Shown here: in pieces, positions 28,311 to 36,658 of the stretch | Numbering within the stretch: the stretch's first letter is position 1 | Layout: each line of letters starts with the position of its first letter | Source: Pseudolabrys sp. | GTDB taxonomy: Bacteria > Pseudomonadota > Alphaproteobacteria > Rhizobiales > Xanthobacteraceae | Reading direction: 5' to 3' | NCBI GenBank assembly: GCA_019247925.1 | Contig: JAFBAG010000195.1 | Location: forward strand, 1-40,748 | DNA: 40,748 bases | The notes under the pieces: model-generated | Seen by the model: the letters and a program-made list of their open reading frames with translations, nothing else | Told to the model about the DNA's origin: nothing | The model's database searches: none | Translations under genes and position numbers: made by a program

Positions 28311-28832
28311 ATGAAAGCTGTTTTACGCTTTGGTAGAGTTGCGCTTCTTCTTGGCGCGTCAGCGCTGCCTTCTAACGCCCATGTGACGCTCGAACAACGC
28401 GAAGCCACTCTCGGCGCGCCCACCAAGCTGACGTTCCGTGTAGGCCACGGCTGCGGCGAATCTCCAACCATCAAGGTCCGGGTGCAAATCCCCGAAGGCG
28501 TTATCGCCGCCAAACCCATGCCGAAACCCGGCTGGGCTATCGACACGTTCAAAAGCAGATATGCGAAGACCTATGAGTTCTTCCATGGCGCCAAACTGTC
28601 GGAAGGCGTCACCGAAATCGCCTGGACCGGCAAGCTCGCCGATGCGCATTACGACGAATTCGTCGCCTCGGTTTTCGTTGCGGCGGACCTCAAGCCCGGG
28701 CGGCTTTTCTTTCCAGTCGTGCAGGAGTGTGAACAAGGTGTGCATCGCTGGATCGAGATCCCCGCGGGCGGCCAGGCCGGGCACGATCTGAAAGAGCCAG
28801 CGCCCTCGCTTATTCTTACTCCGAAACGATGA
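28311..28832 (+). CDS. ycnI: YcnI/DUF1775 family periplasmic copper-binding protein
   Basis: A 173-residue secreted protein. The signal peptide (RFGRVALLLGASALPSNA) should be cut just before HVTLEQREA, leaving histidine as the first residue. YcnI-family proteins use an N-terminal histidine brace to bind Cu(II), and that histidine is present here. Further family features: KLTFRVGHGCGESPTIKVRVQIPEGV and the GWAI and W-rich segments. I chose the ATG at 28311, preceded by AGGA at 8 bases; the track start is 7 codons earlier. The stop overlaps the next start by 4 bases (ATGA), so it is translationally coupled to the CopC-CopD gene. It probably captures or delivers periplasmic copper; the direction (import, delivery or protection) cannot be told from sequence. 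Confidence 0.85.
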   Translation: MKAVLRFGRVALLLGASALPSNAHVTLEQREATLGAPTKLTFRVGHGCGESPTIKVRVQIPEGVIAAKPMPKPGWAIDTFKSRYAKTYEFFHGAKLSEGVTEIAWTGKLADAHYDEFVASVFVAADLKPGRLFFPVVQECEQGVHRWIEIPAGGQAGHDLKEPAPSLILTPKR

Positions 28833-30412
28833 CCGGCGCCGCGGCGCGGATCGTTTGGCTTGCGATCCTGCTGACCGCCGCGCTTTGCAGCGCGGCGGGC
28901 CCGGCCTTTGCGCATGCCACTTTGGTGCGCGCGGAGCCGCGCGACGGCGCGATGCTATCAGCGGCGCCTGCCGAGCTGAGCCTCACGTTCAACGAGCCTG
29001 TCGCCGGGCTGGTGTTCAAGCTGGTGAGCCCCGACGGCGGGACGAGCAATCCGGCCTTTGTGGTCGAGGACCGCACCGTCACGTTGAGAGCTCCGAGCCT
29101 TCTCGGTCAAGGCAGTTACATTCTGAGCTGGCGCGTGGCTTCGGCAGATGGCCATCCCGTCGGTGGCGCTTTGCAATTCTCGATCGGGGTGCGCAGCAGC
29201 GCGCCAGCCAACATCAACAGCACGGACCGAGGGCTCGCTGTTGCCATCTGGCTGGCACGTCTGGCGATCTATGCCGGTCTGTTTATCGGCATTGGCGGGC
29301 TTGCATTCCCGGTTTGGACCGGAACGAAATTGCCGCCAAAGGCGGCGGCCGTCGTCGCGAGTGTTTCGGCGGTCGCGTTCGCAGCAATTCCGCTCTCGAT
29401 CGGCTTTCAGGGCGTCGACGCGCTCGCCTTGCCGCTCGAAAGCTTCTGGCGGCCCGAGGCTTATATCGCGGGTCTCAAAACCGTCTACGCGACGAGTGCT
29501 CTGATCGCGGGATGCGGGCTGGCGATAAGTTTTGCTGTCGCAGGGGCTCGCAATCGAAACCTTACCAGATTGCTGTCACTCTCTTCAATCGTCCTGGCAG
29601 CAGCCGCGCTTGCCGCTAGCGGGCACGCCAGCAATGCGATGCCACAGTGGCTCACGCGGCCCTCGGTTTTCATTCATGGAATTGCCGTTGCGCTCTGGGC
29701 CGGTTCGCTGATCCCGCTTTGGTTCTTGTTTCGCGCGACCGCGAGACACTCTGTGGTGCTCCTGCGCTTTTCGCGCGCCATCATGTTTGTGCTGGCGGGC
29801 CTTCTCATCAGCGGCACCATCCTCGCCGTCATTCAGATCGAACACGCCGCTGCAATCTGGACGACCGATTATGGGCGCATTTTCGCGGCCAAGCTCGTCC
29901 TGGTCGCCACCCTTCTTTGCATTGCAGCTTACAATCGTTATGTGCTGACGCCGGGCGTCCTGCGGGCCCGTGCAAAAGCGCGGCGGCTTTTCGTCCGTTC
30001 GGTCGGCGCGGAGCTTGGCTGCATCATCGCCATTCTGGGCTTGGTCGCGCTGTGGCGCTTCACGCCGCCGCCCCGATCGATCGCTTCCGGCGAGCCCGCT
30101 TTTGTCCACCTCCACGGTGAAAAGGTGATGGCTGATGTGACTATGTCGCCCGGTCGTGCCGGGCCAATCGAATTGCGCATCCACCTGATGCAGGAAGATT
30201 TCACATCGTTGCGCGCCAAGGAAGTGACCGTCGCCCTTTCCGCCCCGGGTCTGGAAGGCCTGCAGCGTGCGGCACGCCAGGGAAATGACGGTGATTGGCG
30301 CGTCACCAATGTGAGTCTGCCGATGGGTGGGGTCTGGACCGTGCGGGTCGAGACCTTGGTCGACGATTTCAGGAGAGAAATCCTTGACGGTCCCCTCGTG
30401 GTCGGACGCTAG
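28829..30412 (+). CDS. CopC-CopD fusion copper transport protein
   Basis: A 527-residue fusion. After a signal peptide ending AFA, the mature protein starts HATLVRAEPRDGAMLSAAP, the CopC beta-barrel domain of about 95 residues with the N-terminal histidine and the ADGHPVGG segment that supply Cu(II) ligands. From about residue 130 to 410 there are eight or so membrane helices of the CopD type (ranging from LAIYAGLFIGIGGLAFPVW through WAGSLIPLWFLF to IFAAKLVLVATLLCIAAYN). A C-terminal soluble domain of about 120 residues follows. This is the architecture of Bacillus YcnJ, a proposed copper importer. It is coupled to the YcnI-like gene by an ATGA overlap and is the last gene before a strong terminator. 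Confidence 0.9.
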   Translation: MTGAAARIVWLAILLTAALCSAAGPAFAHATLVRAEPRDGAMLSAAPAELSLTFNEPVAGLVFKLVSPDGGTSNPAFVVEDRTVTLRAPSLLGQGSYILSWRVASADGHPVGGALQFSIGVRSSAPANINSTDRGLAVAIWLARLAIYAGLFIGIGGLAFPVWTGTKLPPKAAAVVASVSAVAFAAIPLSIGFQGVDALALPLESFWRPEAYIAGLKTVYATSALIAGCGLAISFAVAGARNRNLTRLLSLSSIVLAAAALAASGHASNAMPQWLTRPSVFIHGIAVALWAGSLIPLWFLFRATARHSVVLLRFSRAIMFVLAGLLISGTILAVIQIEHAAAIWTTDYGRIFAAKLVLVATLLCIAAYNRYVLTPGVLRARAKARRLFVRSVGAELGCIIAILGLVALWRFTPPPRSIASGEPAFVHLHGEKVMADVTMSPGRAGPIELRIHLMQEDFTSLRAKEVTVALSAPGLEGLQRAARQGNDGDWRVTNVSLPMGGVWTVRVETLVDDFRREILDGPLVVGR

Positions 30413-30572
30413 TTCCATGATGACACGCCGGGAAGTGTCCGATACTTTCCCCCTGCTCAGAAGAGTCGGGCAACCGGCCTGGAGCGGTCTAAGTCTCGGG
30501 AGGAAGTCTCGGCGCGATCATCGCAGCCTTCCGGCCCACCGGCCGGGAATAAGGGACGACAAAAGCGAATGT

Positions 30573-30602
30573 GAGCGGGGCCGGTCGCCCTGCTCTTTTT
30601 TT
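30573..30602 (+). terminator. Intrinsic terminator of the copper cassette
   Basis: GAGCGGGGC (30573-30581), loop CGGTC, GCCCTGCTC (30587-30595) with one mismatch, followed by seven T. It lies 160 bases after the copC-copD stop, and its T-run overlaps the stop codon of the convergent DUF1467 gene. The rest of the gap (30413-30572) holds a second GC-rich dyad near 30528-30554 (TTCCGGCC-CACC-GGCCGGGAA) but no gene that I can support. Confidence 0.8.
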
Positions 30603-30873
30603 AACGCCGCGGCGGGCCGAAGCCGAACATCAGATCGTCAAGCGAAACTAGGCCGTTGACGTAAATGATCGCCACGACGCCGAAAACGACGCTCGCCACT
30701 ATGGTGGTCCAAATCAGCTTGCGGCCGATACCGGCAAGCATGGGGGCGCCAGGGTCGGTGCCCTGCGCATAGCCCTCGCCTTCGTGCTGGCTCTTGATGC
30801 CGAAAGGCAAGATCGCGAACAAGACAACCCACCAGATCAAAAAGTAAATCGCGATGGCGGTGGTCGCGCGCAT
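30601..30873 (-). CDS. DUF1467 family small membrane protein
   Basis: A 90-residue protein with two membrane helices: AIAIYFLIWWVVLFAILPFGI at about 6-26 and IWTTIVASVVFGVVAIIYVNG at about 54-74, joined by a hydrophilic loop with the conserved-looking segment SQHEGEGYAQGTDPGAP. This matches DUF1467, a family of unknown function found mainly in Alphaproteobacteria, usually between mce and proS. I moved the start to MRATTAIAIYF; the 40 extra codons in the track come from overlap with mce. It starts 4 bases after the mce stop and is probably cotranscribed with it. Its usual neighbour proS is displaced here by the copper cassette. Confidence 0.85.
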   Translation of the reverse strand: MRATTAIAIYFLIWWVVLFAILPFGIKSQHEGEGYAQGTDPGAPMLAGIGRKLIWTTIVASVVFGVVAIIYVNGLVSLDDLMFGFGPPRR

Positions 30874-30877
30874 GGCT

Positions 30878-31282
30878 TTAAGCCTGCTCGAGCTCGACCA
30901 AAGTGCCGTTGAAGTCTTTCGGATGCAGGAAGAGCACCGGCTTGCCATGCGCGCCAATTTTCGGCTCGCCGGTTCCCAGCACGCGCGCGCCACCGGCCGT
31001 CAATTTGTCTCGCGCCGCCCTGATATCCTCGACCTCGTAGCAGATGTGATGGATGCCGCCGTCAGGGTTGCGCTCTAGAAATTTCAAGATCGGCGAGTCT
31101 TGCCCGAGCGGCTCAAGCAATTCGATTTTGGTATTCGGCAGGGCAATGAAAACCGTGGTTACACCGTGCTCCGGCTGCGGGACGGCTGCGGACACCTGCG
31201 CGCCCAATGTATCGCGGTAGAGCGCCGCCGCTTTGGCGATGTCGCGCACCGCAATCGCCACATGGTTCAGCCGTCCGATCAT
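30878..31282 (-). CDS. mce: Methylmalonyl-CoA epimerase
   Basis: Interconverts the (S) and (R) forms of methylmalonyl-CoA so that propionyl-CoA carbon can reach succinyl-CoA. The 134-residue glyoxalase-fold protein starts MIGRLNHVAIAVRDIAKAA and has NTKIELLEPLG and NPDGGIHHICYEVEDI. It ends LFLHPKDFNGTLVELEQ, with the metal-binding His and Glu positions of the family. The start was moved from the track by 15 codons to the ATG that fits the family. It is 17 bases downstream of rnj and 4 bases upstream of the DUF1467 gene. Confidence 0.92.
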   Translation of the reverse strand: MIGRLNHVAIAVRDIAKAAALYRDTLGAQVSAAVPQPEHGVTTVFIALPNTKIELLEPLGQDSPILKFLERNPDGGIHHICYEVEDIRAARDKLTAGGARVLGTGEPKIGAHGKPVLFLHPKDFNGTLVELEQA

Positions 31283-31299
31283 TGCATCCTCTTTTTCGA

Positions 31300-32967
31300 C
31301 TATATCGCCAGAACGTGAACGTGGCACATGGGCTTCTTGCCCCAGGCATTGGCCACGGCATTGCGCACGCCGCGCCGCACTGCTTCAGCTACCGTATCGG
31401 GATCGCGCCGTTTCGCGCGCGGCAGAGATTCGAAGGTTTCCAGCACGACATCGTCAACGAGATCGGCGAACAACACTCCGCCGCTGTCGCGCTCCGGAAT
31501 CCCGATCAGATCGATCTCCGGATCCGCGGCCAGCTCGCCTTTTTCAGTCAACGCCAGCGCAATGGAAATTGCGCCGGCAAAGCTCAGCCTGCGGCGATCG
31601 GCGACGGTGCGCGCCTGCGCGTCGACCAAAAGACGGCCATCTTTGTAGACGCGCCCGGCTGGCACCTCATCGATCACGCCGCTCTGCGGTGCGAGCCGCA
31701 CAAGGTCGCCGTTACGGCATAGGATCACGTCTTTCACACCGCAACGGCGCGCCAGCGCAGCGTGTTCGTGCAGATGCAAGGCCTCGCCGTGAACGGGGAC
31801 GAGAATCTGCGGCTTGACCCAGGAAATAAGCTCCTGCAACTCGCCGCGCCGCGGATGCCCGGAGACGTGAACGAGGTGGGTGCGATCGGTGATGACTTCG
31901 ATTCTCTGATCGATCAGGCCATTGATGACCCGGCCCACGGCCTTCTCGTTACCGGGGATTGTGCGCGCCGAGAAGATCACGCGGTCGCCTTTGCTCAAAG
32001 TGACTTCCGGATGTTGATCTTCCGCGATCCGCGCGAGCGCGGCCCGCGGCTCGCCCTGGCTTCCGGTGCAAAGCGCGACAACTTTGTCGGGCGGCAAATG
32101 GCCGTAAATGTCGACGCTGCGGAATTCCTGCACCCCTTCCAGATGTCCGGTCTCTCGCGCAACCTGAACGATACGCTCCATGGCGCGGCCGACCAGAACC
32201 ACTTCGCGCCCCGCCTTCTGCGCCGCCTCCGCGACAACCCGCAGCCGCCCGACATTCGAGGCAAATGTGGTCACCGCGACGCGCGCGCGGGCTGACTTGA
32301 TGAGATCCGTGAGAGTCTTGGCAACGTCGGCTTCCGAGGGCGAACGCCCTTCGCGCACCGCGTTGGTGGAATCGCCGACGAGCGCCAGACAACCCTCCTC
32401 GCCCAGCGCGCGCAGCTTAGTCTCATCAGTCGGCAAGCCGAGCGGCGGGGTTGGATCGATTTTCCAGTCGCCGGTGTGCAACACGGTCCCTGCGGAGGTG
32501 CGAATGATCAGCGCATTCGATTCCGGAATGGAATGGGCCATCGAAACCAGTTCGACGTCGAAAGGACCGGCATTGAACCGGCCGCCGACCGGAATAATCG
32601 TTACTGGTATTTCCGGCGCGCCAGGCTCGCTGGCTCGCTTGGCTTCAAGCAAGGCGGCCGTGAATGGTGTCGCGTAGAGCGGCACCTTCAATTGCGGCCA
32701 AAGGTCGAGCACGGCGCCGAAATGGTCCTCATGGGCATGGGTGAGCACGATGCCTGCGATATTGCGCCGTTCTTCGGCGAGAAAACGAACGTCCGGCATG
32801 ATCAAATCGACGCCGGGCAGTTGCTCTTCCTGCGCGAATGACACACCGAGATCGACGATCAGCCAGCTGCGCCGCGGCGCGCCGATTCCGTAGATCGACA
32901 AGTTCATGCCGATCTCGCCGACGCCTCCCAGGGGCGCGAACACCAGCTCTTTTGGGCCGCCATTCAT
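31300..32967 (-). CDS. rnj: Ribonuclease J
   Basis: Metallo-beta-lactamase ribonuclease with endonuclease and 5'-exonuclease activity, used in mRNA turnover and rRNA maturation. The 555-residue product has the zinc site LTHAHEDHFGAV near residues 75-86 and VGDSTNA in the lactamase core. The beta-CASP segments follow (TFASNVGRLRVVAEAA, ALCTGSQGEPRAALARIA, HVSGHPRRGELQELISWVKP, VPVHGEALHLHEHAALA), then a C-terminal domain of about 100 residues. It overlaps the birA stop by 4 bases, the conserved birA-rnj arrangement of this order. Presence of RNase J distinguishes these Alphaproteobacteria from Enterobacteria. Confidence 0.96.
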   Translation of the reverse strand: MNGGPKELVFAPLGGVGEIGMNLSIYGIGAPRRSWLIVDLGVSFAQEEQLPGVDLIMPDVRFLAEERRNIAGIVLTHAHEDHFGAVLDLWPQLKVPLYATPFTAALLEAKRASEPGAPEIPVTIIPVGGRFNAGPFDVELVSMAHSIPESNALIIRTSAGTVLHTGDWKIDPTPPLGLPTDETKLRALGEEGCLALVGDSTNAVREGRSPSEADVAKTLTDLIKSARARVAVTTFASNVGRLRVVAEAAQKAGREVVLVGRAMERIVQVARETGHLEGVQEFRSVDIYGHLPPDKVVALCTGSQGEPRAALARIAEDQHPEVTLSKGDRVIFSARTIPGNEKAVGRVINGLIDQRIEVITDRTHLVHVSGHPRRGELQELISWVKPQILVPVHGEALHLHEHAALARRCGVKDVILCRNGDLVRLAPQSGVIDEVPAGRVYKDGRLLVDAQARTVADRRRLSFAGAISIALALTEKGELAADPEIDLIGIPERDSGGVLFADLVDDVVLETFESLPRAKRRDPDTVAEAVRRGVRNAVANAWGKKPMCHVHVLAI

Positions 32968-33710
32968 GGACCAATCCCAAAGACTTCACCGGCCGCGATG
33001 TTTTCGCATCCTGTTGCAGTTTTCAGGAGCAAATGGCCCGTTTCGTCGATTCCGTCGAACTGGCCCGTCAACTCCCGTTCAGGGAGGCGAACGCGGATGG
33101 CGTCGTGTAACCCGGCTGCATAGCGAAGCCATTCGGCGCGAATGGAGGCAAAGCCTCGCCCCGCCTGCCACTGCGCGATGCGCAATCCCATCGCACGTAC
33201 GAGGAGCAGCAAGACCTGTTCGGCAGGGGCATCGAGATTTTCGGCTTTCAGGTCAGTGGCGGGAAAAATGGTTTGTACTGGATGGCTGGTGCAATTAACG
33301 CCGATCCCGACCGCAACCGAAAAACGCGGAGTGTTTTCTGCCTCGATCAGAATGCCGGCGACCTTTTTGCCGCCGATCAGCACATCATTCGGCCATTTCA
33401 ACCTTGGATCCAGCGTGGCGTGGCACGCCGTCAAGGCATCGCGCAGCGCGAGCCCGGCAACAAACGAGAGTTGCGCCGCCACGCTGGGCGGTGACGGCTC
33501 GGTCACGAGTAATGTTGCGTAGAGATTGCCGGGCGGCGAAACCCATTCGTTGCCGCGGCGGCCGCGTCCCGCCGTTTGTTGCCCGGCGCTGACCCACAAC
33601 GGGCCACGTTCGCCGCCGCGCGCGAGCGTCAGCGCCTCGGCATTGGTGGAGCCGAGCGTGTCGTAATGTTTGTGCCGGACCCCCGCCAGGTCCGTGGCGT
33701 CGCGGTTCAT
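32964..33710 (-). CDS. birA: Biotin-[acetyl-CoA-carboxylase] ligase, non-regulatory type
   Basis: Attaches biotin to carboxylase carrier domains, for example AccB and propionyl-CoA carboxylase; the latter links functionally to mce nearby. The 248-residue length shows there is no N-terminal DNA-binding domain, so it should not act as the biotin-operon repressor. Motifs: STNAEALTLA, the adenylate-binding QTAGRGRRGNEW, LKWPNDVLIGGKKVAGILIE with the catalytic lysine, and a small C-terminal SH3-like domain ending AAGEVFGIGP. It starts 12 bases after the nuoN stop and overlaps rnj by 4 bases. Confidence 0.95.
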   Translation of the reverse strand: MNRDATDLAGVRHKHYDTLGSTNAEALTLARGGERGPLWVSAGQQTAGRGRRGNEWVSPPGNLYATLLVTEPSPPSVAAQLSFVAGLALRDALTACHATLDPRLKWPNDVLIGGKKVAGILIEAENTPRFSVAVGIGVNCTSHPVQTIFPATDLKAENLDAPAEQVLLLLVRAMGLRIAQWQAGRGFASIRAEWLRYAAGLHDAIRVRLPERELTGQFDGIDETGHLLLKTATGCENIAAGEVFGIGP

Positions 33711-33722
33711 TCCTGTGCGGCG

Positions 33723-35159
33723 CTAGAACAGCGATTTCGCCGCCGCGCTCGCGGCGCCGATCAGTGGCGCCGGATAGACAAAAAACAGAAGGTTGCTCAG
33801 GCCGCCAATCGCAAGAACGAGCCGCAATGATCCCGGCATCGGCGCAAAGCCGCGCGCCGGCTCGTCGAAGTACATGATCTTGACGATCAACAGGTAGTAG
33901 TAAGCGCCAACCACGCTGGTGAGCACGCCAACAACCGCCAGCGTGTAAAGGCCGGCGTTGATCGCAGCGAGGAATACGTAGAATTTGGCGAAGAAGCCGG
34001 CGAGCGGCGGAATGCCGGCGAGCGAAAACAAGAGCGCCGCAAGCATGAACGCGATGGTCGGATGCGTGCGGGCAAGGCCCGACAGGTCGTAGATGTTTTC
34101 GACCAGCACGCCGTCGCGACGCATCGACAGCACGACCGCAAAGGTGCCGAGCGTCATCGCCACATAAATGGCGACATAAATCAAAACCCCTTGCACGCCT
34201 TCCACCGAGCCTGCGGCGAGGCCGACAAGAGCAAAACCCATGTGACCGATGGACGAATAGGCAAGAAGCCGCTTGATATTGCGCTGACCGATTGCCGCGA
34301 AGGAGCCAAGAGCCATCGAGGCGATGGCGACAAAGACCACGATCTGCTGCCACTGCTCGGTGATGCCGGGAAACGCCACGATGCTGGCGCGCACGAACAT
34401 GGCAATGCCGGCGACTTTCGGCGCGGCCGCGAAGAACGCGGTGACCGGCGTGGGCGCTCCCTCATACACGTCGGGCGTCCACATATGGAACGGCACAGCG
34501 GAAATCTTGAAGCAGAAGCCGACGAACAGGAAGACGAGGCCAAAAATCAGACCGAGTGGGGGCGCGCCCTGCCCCGCGGCTTTGGCGATGCCAGCGAATG
34601 AGATCGTGCCGGTAAAGCCATAGATCAGCGAAGCGCCGTAAAGCAGCATCCCTGACGACAATGCGCCGAGCACAAAATACTTCAGCCCGGCTTCGGTCGA
34701 GCGAACGTTGTCGCGGTCAAAGGCGGCGATCACGTAGAGCGCCAGACTCATCATTTCGAGGCCGAGATAAAGCGCGATGAGGTCCGCCGCCGAAATCAAC
34801 ACCAGCATGCCGAGCGACGACAGCAGGATCAGCGGGCCGTATTCGAATTTTTGCAGGCGCTCGACCTTCAAGAAATTCAGCGACAGCAGCATCGCACCCA
34901 CGGAGCCCGCCAGTGTCAGCAGCTTCAAGAACCGCGCGAAATCGTCGACGATGAAGCTGTCGCCGAAGAACGTGTGCCGGCCGGGCGGAATCATCACTAC
35001 GAATGCGCCGACCGCGATCAGAACGAAGATGGTGAGGACGTTGACCGTGCGAGCGCTGCCCTCGCCCTGCATCACTCCGGCCAGCAGCAGCACCATGGCG
35101 CCGATCGCCAGCGCCAGTTCCGGCAGCAGTGGTAGATAACTTGAATAGACCACACTCAT
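33723..35159 (-). CDS. nuoN: NADH-quinone oxidoreductase subunit N
   Basis: Antiporter-like membrane subunit of complex I. The 478-residue hydrophobic protein has about 14 predicted helices and the Mrp/NuoN core: a [19 protein letters not shown] segment carrying the key glutamate of helix 5, the lysine-bearing [22 protein letters not shown], and [19 protein letters not shown]. It overlaps the nuoM stop by 4 bases (ATGA). It is the last nuo gene; birA follows by 12 bases. Confidence 0.96.
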   Translation of the reverse strand: MSVVYSSYLPLLPELALAIGAMVLLLAGVMQGEGSARTVNVLTIFVLIAVGAFVVMIPPGRHTFFGDSFIVDDFARFLKLLTLAGSVGAMLLSLNFLKVERLQKFEYGPLILLSSLGMLVLISAADLIALYLGLEMMSLALYVIAAFDRDNVRSTEAGLKYFVLGALSSGMLLYGASLIYGFTGTISFAGIAKAAGQGAPPLGLIFGLVFLFVGFCFKISAVPFHMWTPDVYEGAPTPVTAFFAAAPKVAGIAMFVRASIVAFPGITEQWQQIVVFVAIASMALGSFAAIGQRNIKRLLAYSSIGHMGFALVGLAAGSVEGVQGVLIYVAIYVAMTLGTFAVVLSMRRDGVLVENIYDLSGLARTHPTIAFMLAALLFSLAGIPPLAGFFAKFYVFLAAINAGLYTLAVVGVLTSVVGAYYYLLIVKIMYFDEPARGFAPMPGSLRLVLAIGGLSNLLFFVYPAPLIGAASAAAKSLF

Positions 35160-36658
35160 GGCAGTCCCGCCGTTTTGCCGGGCGTTTTCACCGCCAGATT
35201 GTAGTGCTCGACGAGCTGCGCCACCGATGCCGCGGACATGTCCAGTACAGGCTTGGGTGCCACGCCAAACAGGATTGTGAGGACGACTAGCGGCAGGAAG
35301 ATCACAAGCTCGCGCAGCCCGAGGTCCTTGATGCCAGCGAGCGCGGGCTTTTCCAGCGCGCCAAAAATCATTTTACGGTAGAGCCAGAGCGCGTAGCACG
35401 CCGACAAAATCAAGCCGAGCGTCGCCAACGCGGCAACATTCGGGTTCACCTTGAACGTGCCGATCAGCGTCAGGAATTCGCCGACGAAGCCCGACGTACC
35501 CGGCAGTCCGACATTGGCCATGGTGAACAGCATGAACACGGCCGCGTAGACCGGCATGCGGTTGACCAGTCCGCCATAGGCGGCGATCTCGCGGGTATGG
35601 ATACGGTCATAGACGACGCCGACACAGAGGAAGAGCGCGCCCGACACGATGCCGTGCGACACCATCTGGAAAATGCCGCCCGCAATACCCTGCGTCGTCG
35701 CCGCAAAAATACCCATCGTGACGAAGCCCATATGCGCCACTGACGAATAGGCGATGAGCTTTTTCACGTCCTCCTGCATCAAGGCGACGAGCGAAGTGTA
35801 AACGATAGCGACCACGGACAGCGCGAATACGATCGGCGCGAAATCGTGCGAGGCCGCGGGGAACATCGGCAGCGAGAAGCGGAGGAATCCGTAACCGCCC
35901 ATCTTCAGCAGGATCGCCGCGAGAATGACGGAGCCCGCCGTCGGCGCCTCGACATGCGCATCCGGGAGCCACGTGTGAACCGGCCACATCGGCATTTTCA
36001 CCGCGAATGAGGCGAAGAACGCCACCCAAGCCCATTTTTGCAGATTGAGCGGGAATTCGTGGCGCAGCAGCACAGTGATATCCGTCGAGCCCGCTTGCCA
36101 GTACATCGCCATGATCGCGAGCAGCATCAGCACCGAGCCGAGCAGCGTGTAGAGGAAGAACTTGAAGCTCGCATAGACGCGGCGCGGCCCGCCCCACACG
36201 CCAATGATGAGAAACATCGGGATGAGGCCGCCTTCAAAGAACAGATAGAAAAGAACGAGATCGAGTGCGGAAAACGTGCCGACCATCAAGGTCTCGAGCA
36301 CCAGGAAGGCGATCATATATTCCTTCACGCGCTTCTGGATCGCGGTCCAGCTGGCGATGATGCAGATCGGCATCAAGGCCGTCGTGAGGATTACGAAGGG
36401 CAAGGAAATGCCATCGACGCCCATGTGGTAGTTGGCAAAACCAAGCCAGGGATGCTTCTCGACGAACTGGAATTCGGCGACCGCCGGGTCGAAGCGCATG
36501 ACCATCGCGAGCGAAATGCCGAAGGTGACCAAGGTCGTCCACAGCGCCACCCAGCGTGCAGTGCCGTTGCCGGTCGGATCGTCGCGCCGCACCAGCATGA
36601 TGAAGAGCGCGCCGACGAACGGCAGGAACGTCGTGACGGAGAGGATAGGCCAATTCAT
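35156..36658 (-). CDS. nuoM: NADH-quinone oxidoreductase subunit M
   Basis: Antiporter-like, proton-pumping membrane subunit of complex I. From [20 protein letters not shown] the protein is 500 residues, normal for NuoM. Visible features: [22 protein letters not shown] with the conserved glutamate, [23 protein letters not shown] with the conserved lysine, and [19 protein letters not shown]. The ORF track adds 84 codons that actually lie in nuoL. Its ATG shares one base with the nuoL stop (TAATG). The protein ends [13 protein letters not shown]. Confidence 0.96.
   Translation of the reverse strand: MNWPILSVTTFLPFVGALFIMLVRRDDPTGNGTARWVALWTTLVTFGISLAMVMRFDPAVAEFQFVEKHPWLGFANYHMGVDGISLPFVILTTALMPICIIASWTAIQKRVKEYMIAFLVLETLMVGTFSALDLVLFYLFFEGGLIPMFLIIGVWGGPRRVYASFKFFLYTLLGSVLMLLAIMAMYWQAGSTDITVLLRHEFPLNLQKWAWVAFFASFAVKMPMWPVHTWLPDAHVEAPTAGSVILAAILLKMGGYGFLRFSLPMFPAASHDFAPIVFALSVVAIVYTSLVALMQEDVKKLIAYSSVAHMGFVTMGIFAATTQGIAGGIFQMVSHGIVSGALFLCVGVVYDRIHTREIAAYGGLVNRMPVYAAVFMLFTMANVGLPGTSGFVGEFLTLIGTFKVNPNVAALATLGLILSACYALWLYRKMIFGALEKPALAGIKDLGLRELVIFLPLVVLTILFGVAPKPVLDMSAASVAQLVEHYNLAVKTPGKTAGLP

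Noticed and set aside
27914-28336. 140-codon plus-strand ORF overlapping the DUF2946 gene
   Set aside because: The alternative frame at 27912 has a signal segment and a cysteine cluster consistent with a family found in copper loci; this frame is Arg- and Cys-scattered and runs into the YcnI start.
30431-30450. Possible hairpin GGAAGT ... ACTTTCC after copC-copD
   Set aside because: Pairing is imperfect and no T-run follows; the hairpin at 30573-30602 is the convincing terminator.
30491-30512. Short direct repeat AAGTCTCGG twice with a 13-base period
   Set aside because: Too short and only two copies; no link to a mobile element or attachment site could be shown.
30327-30659. 110-codon plus-strand ORF at the end of copC-copD
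   Set aside because: It begins inside copC-copD, crosses the terminator and enters the convergent DUF1467 gene; no domain seen.
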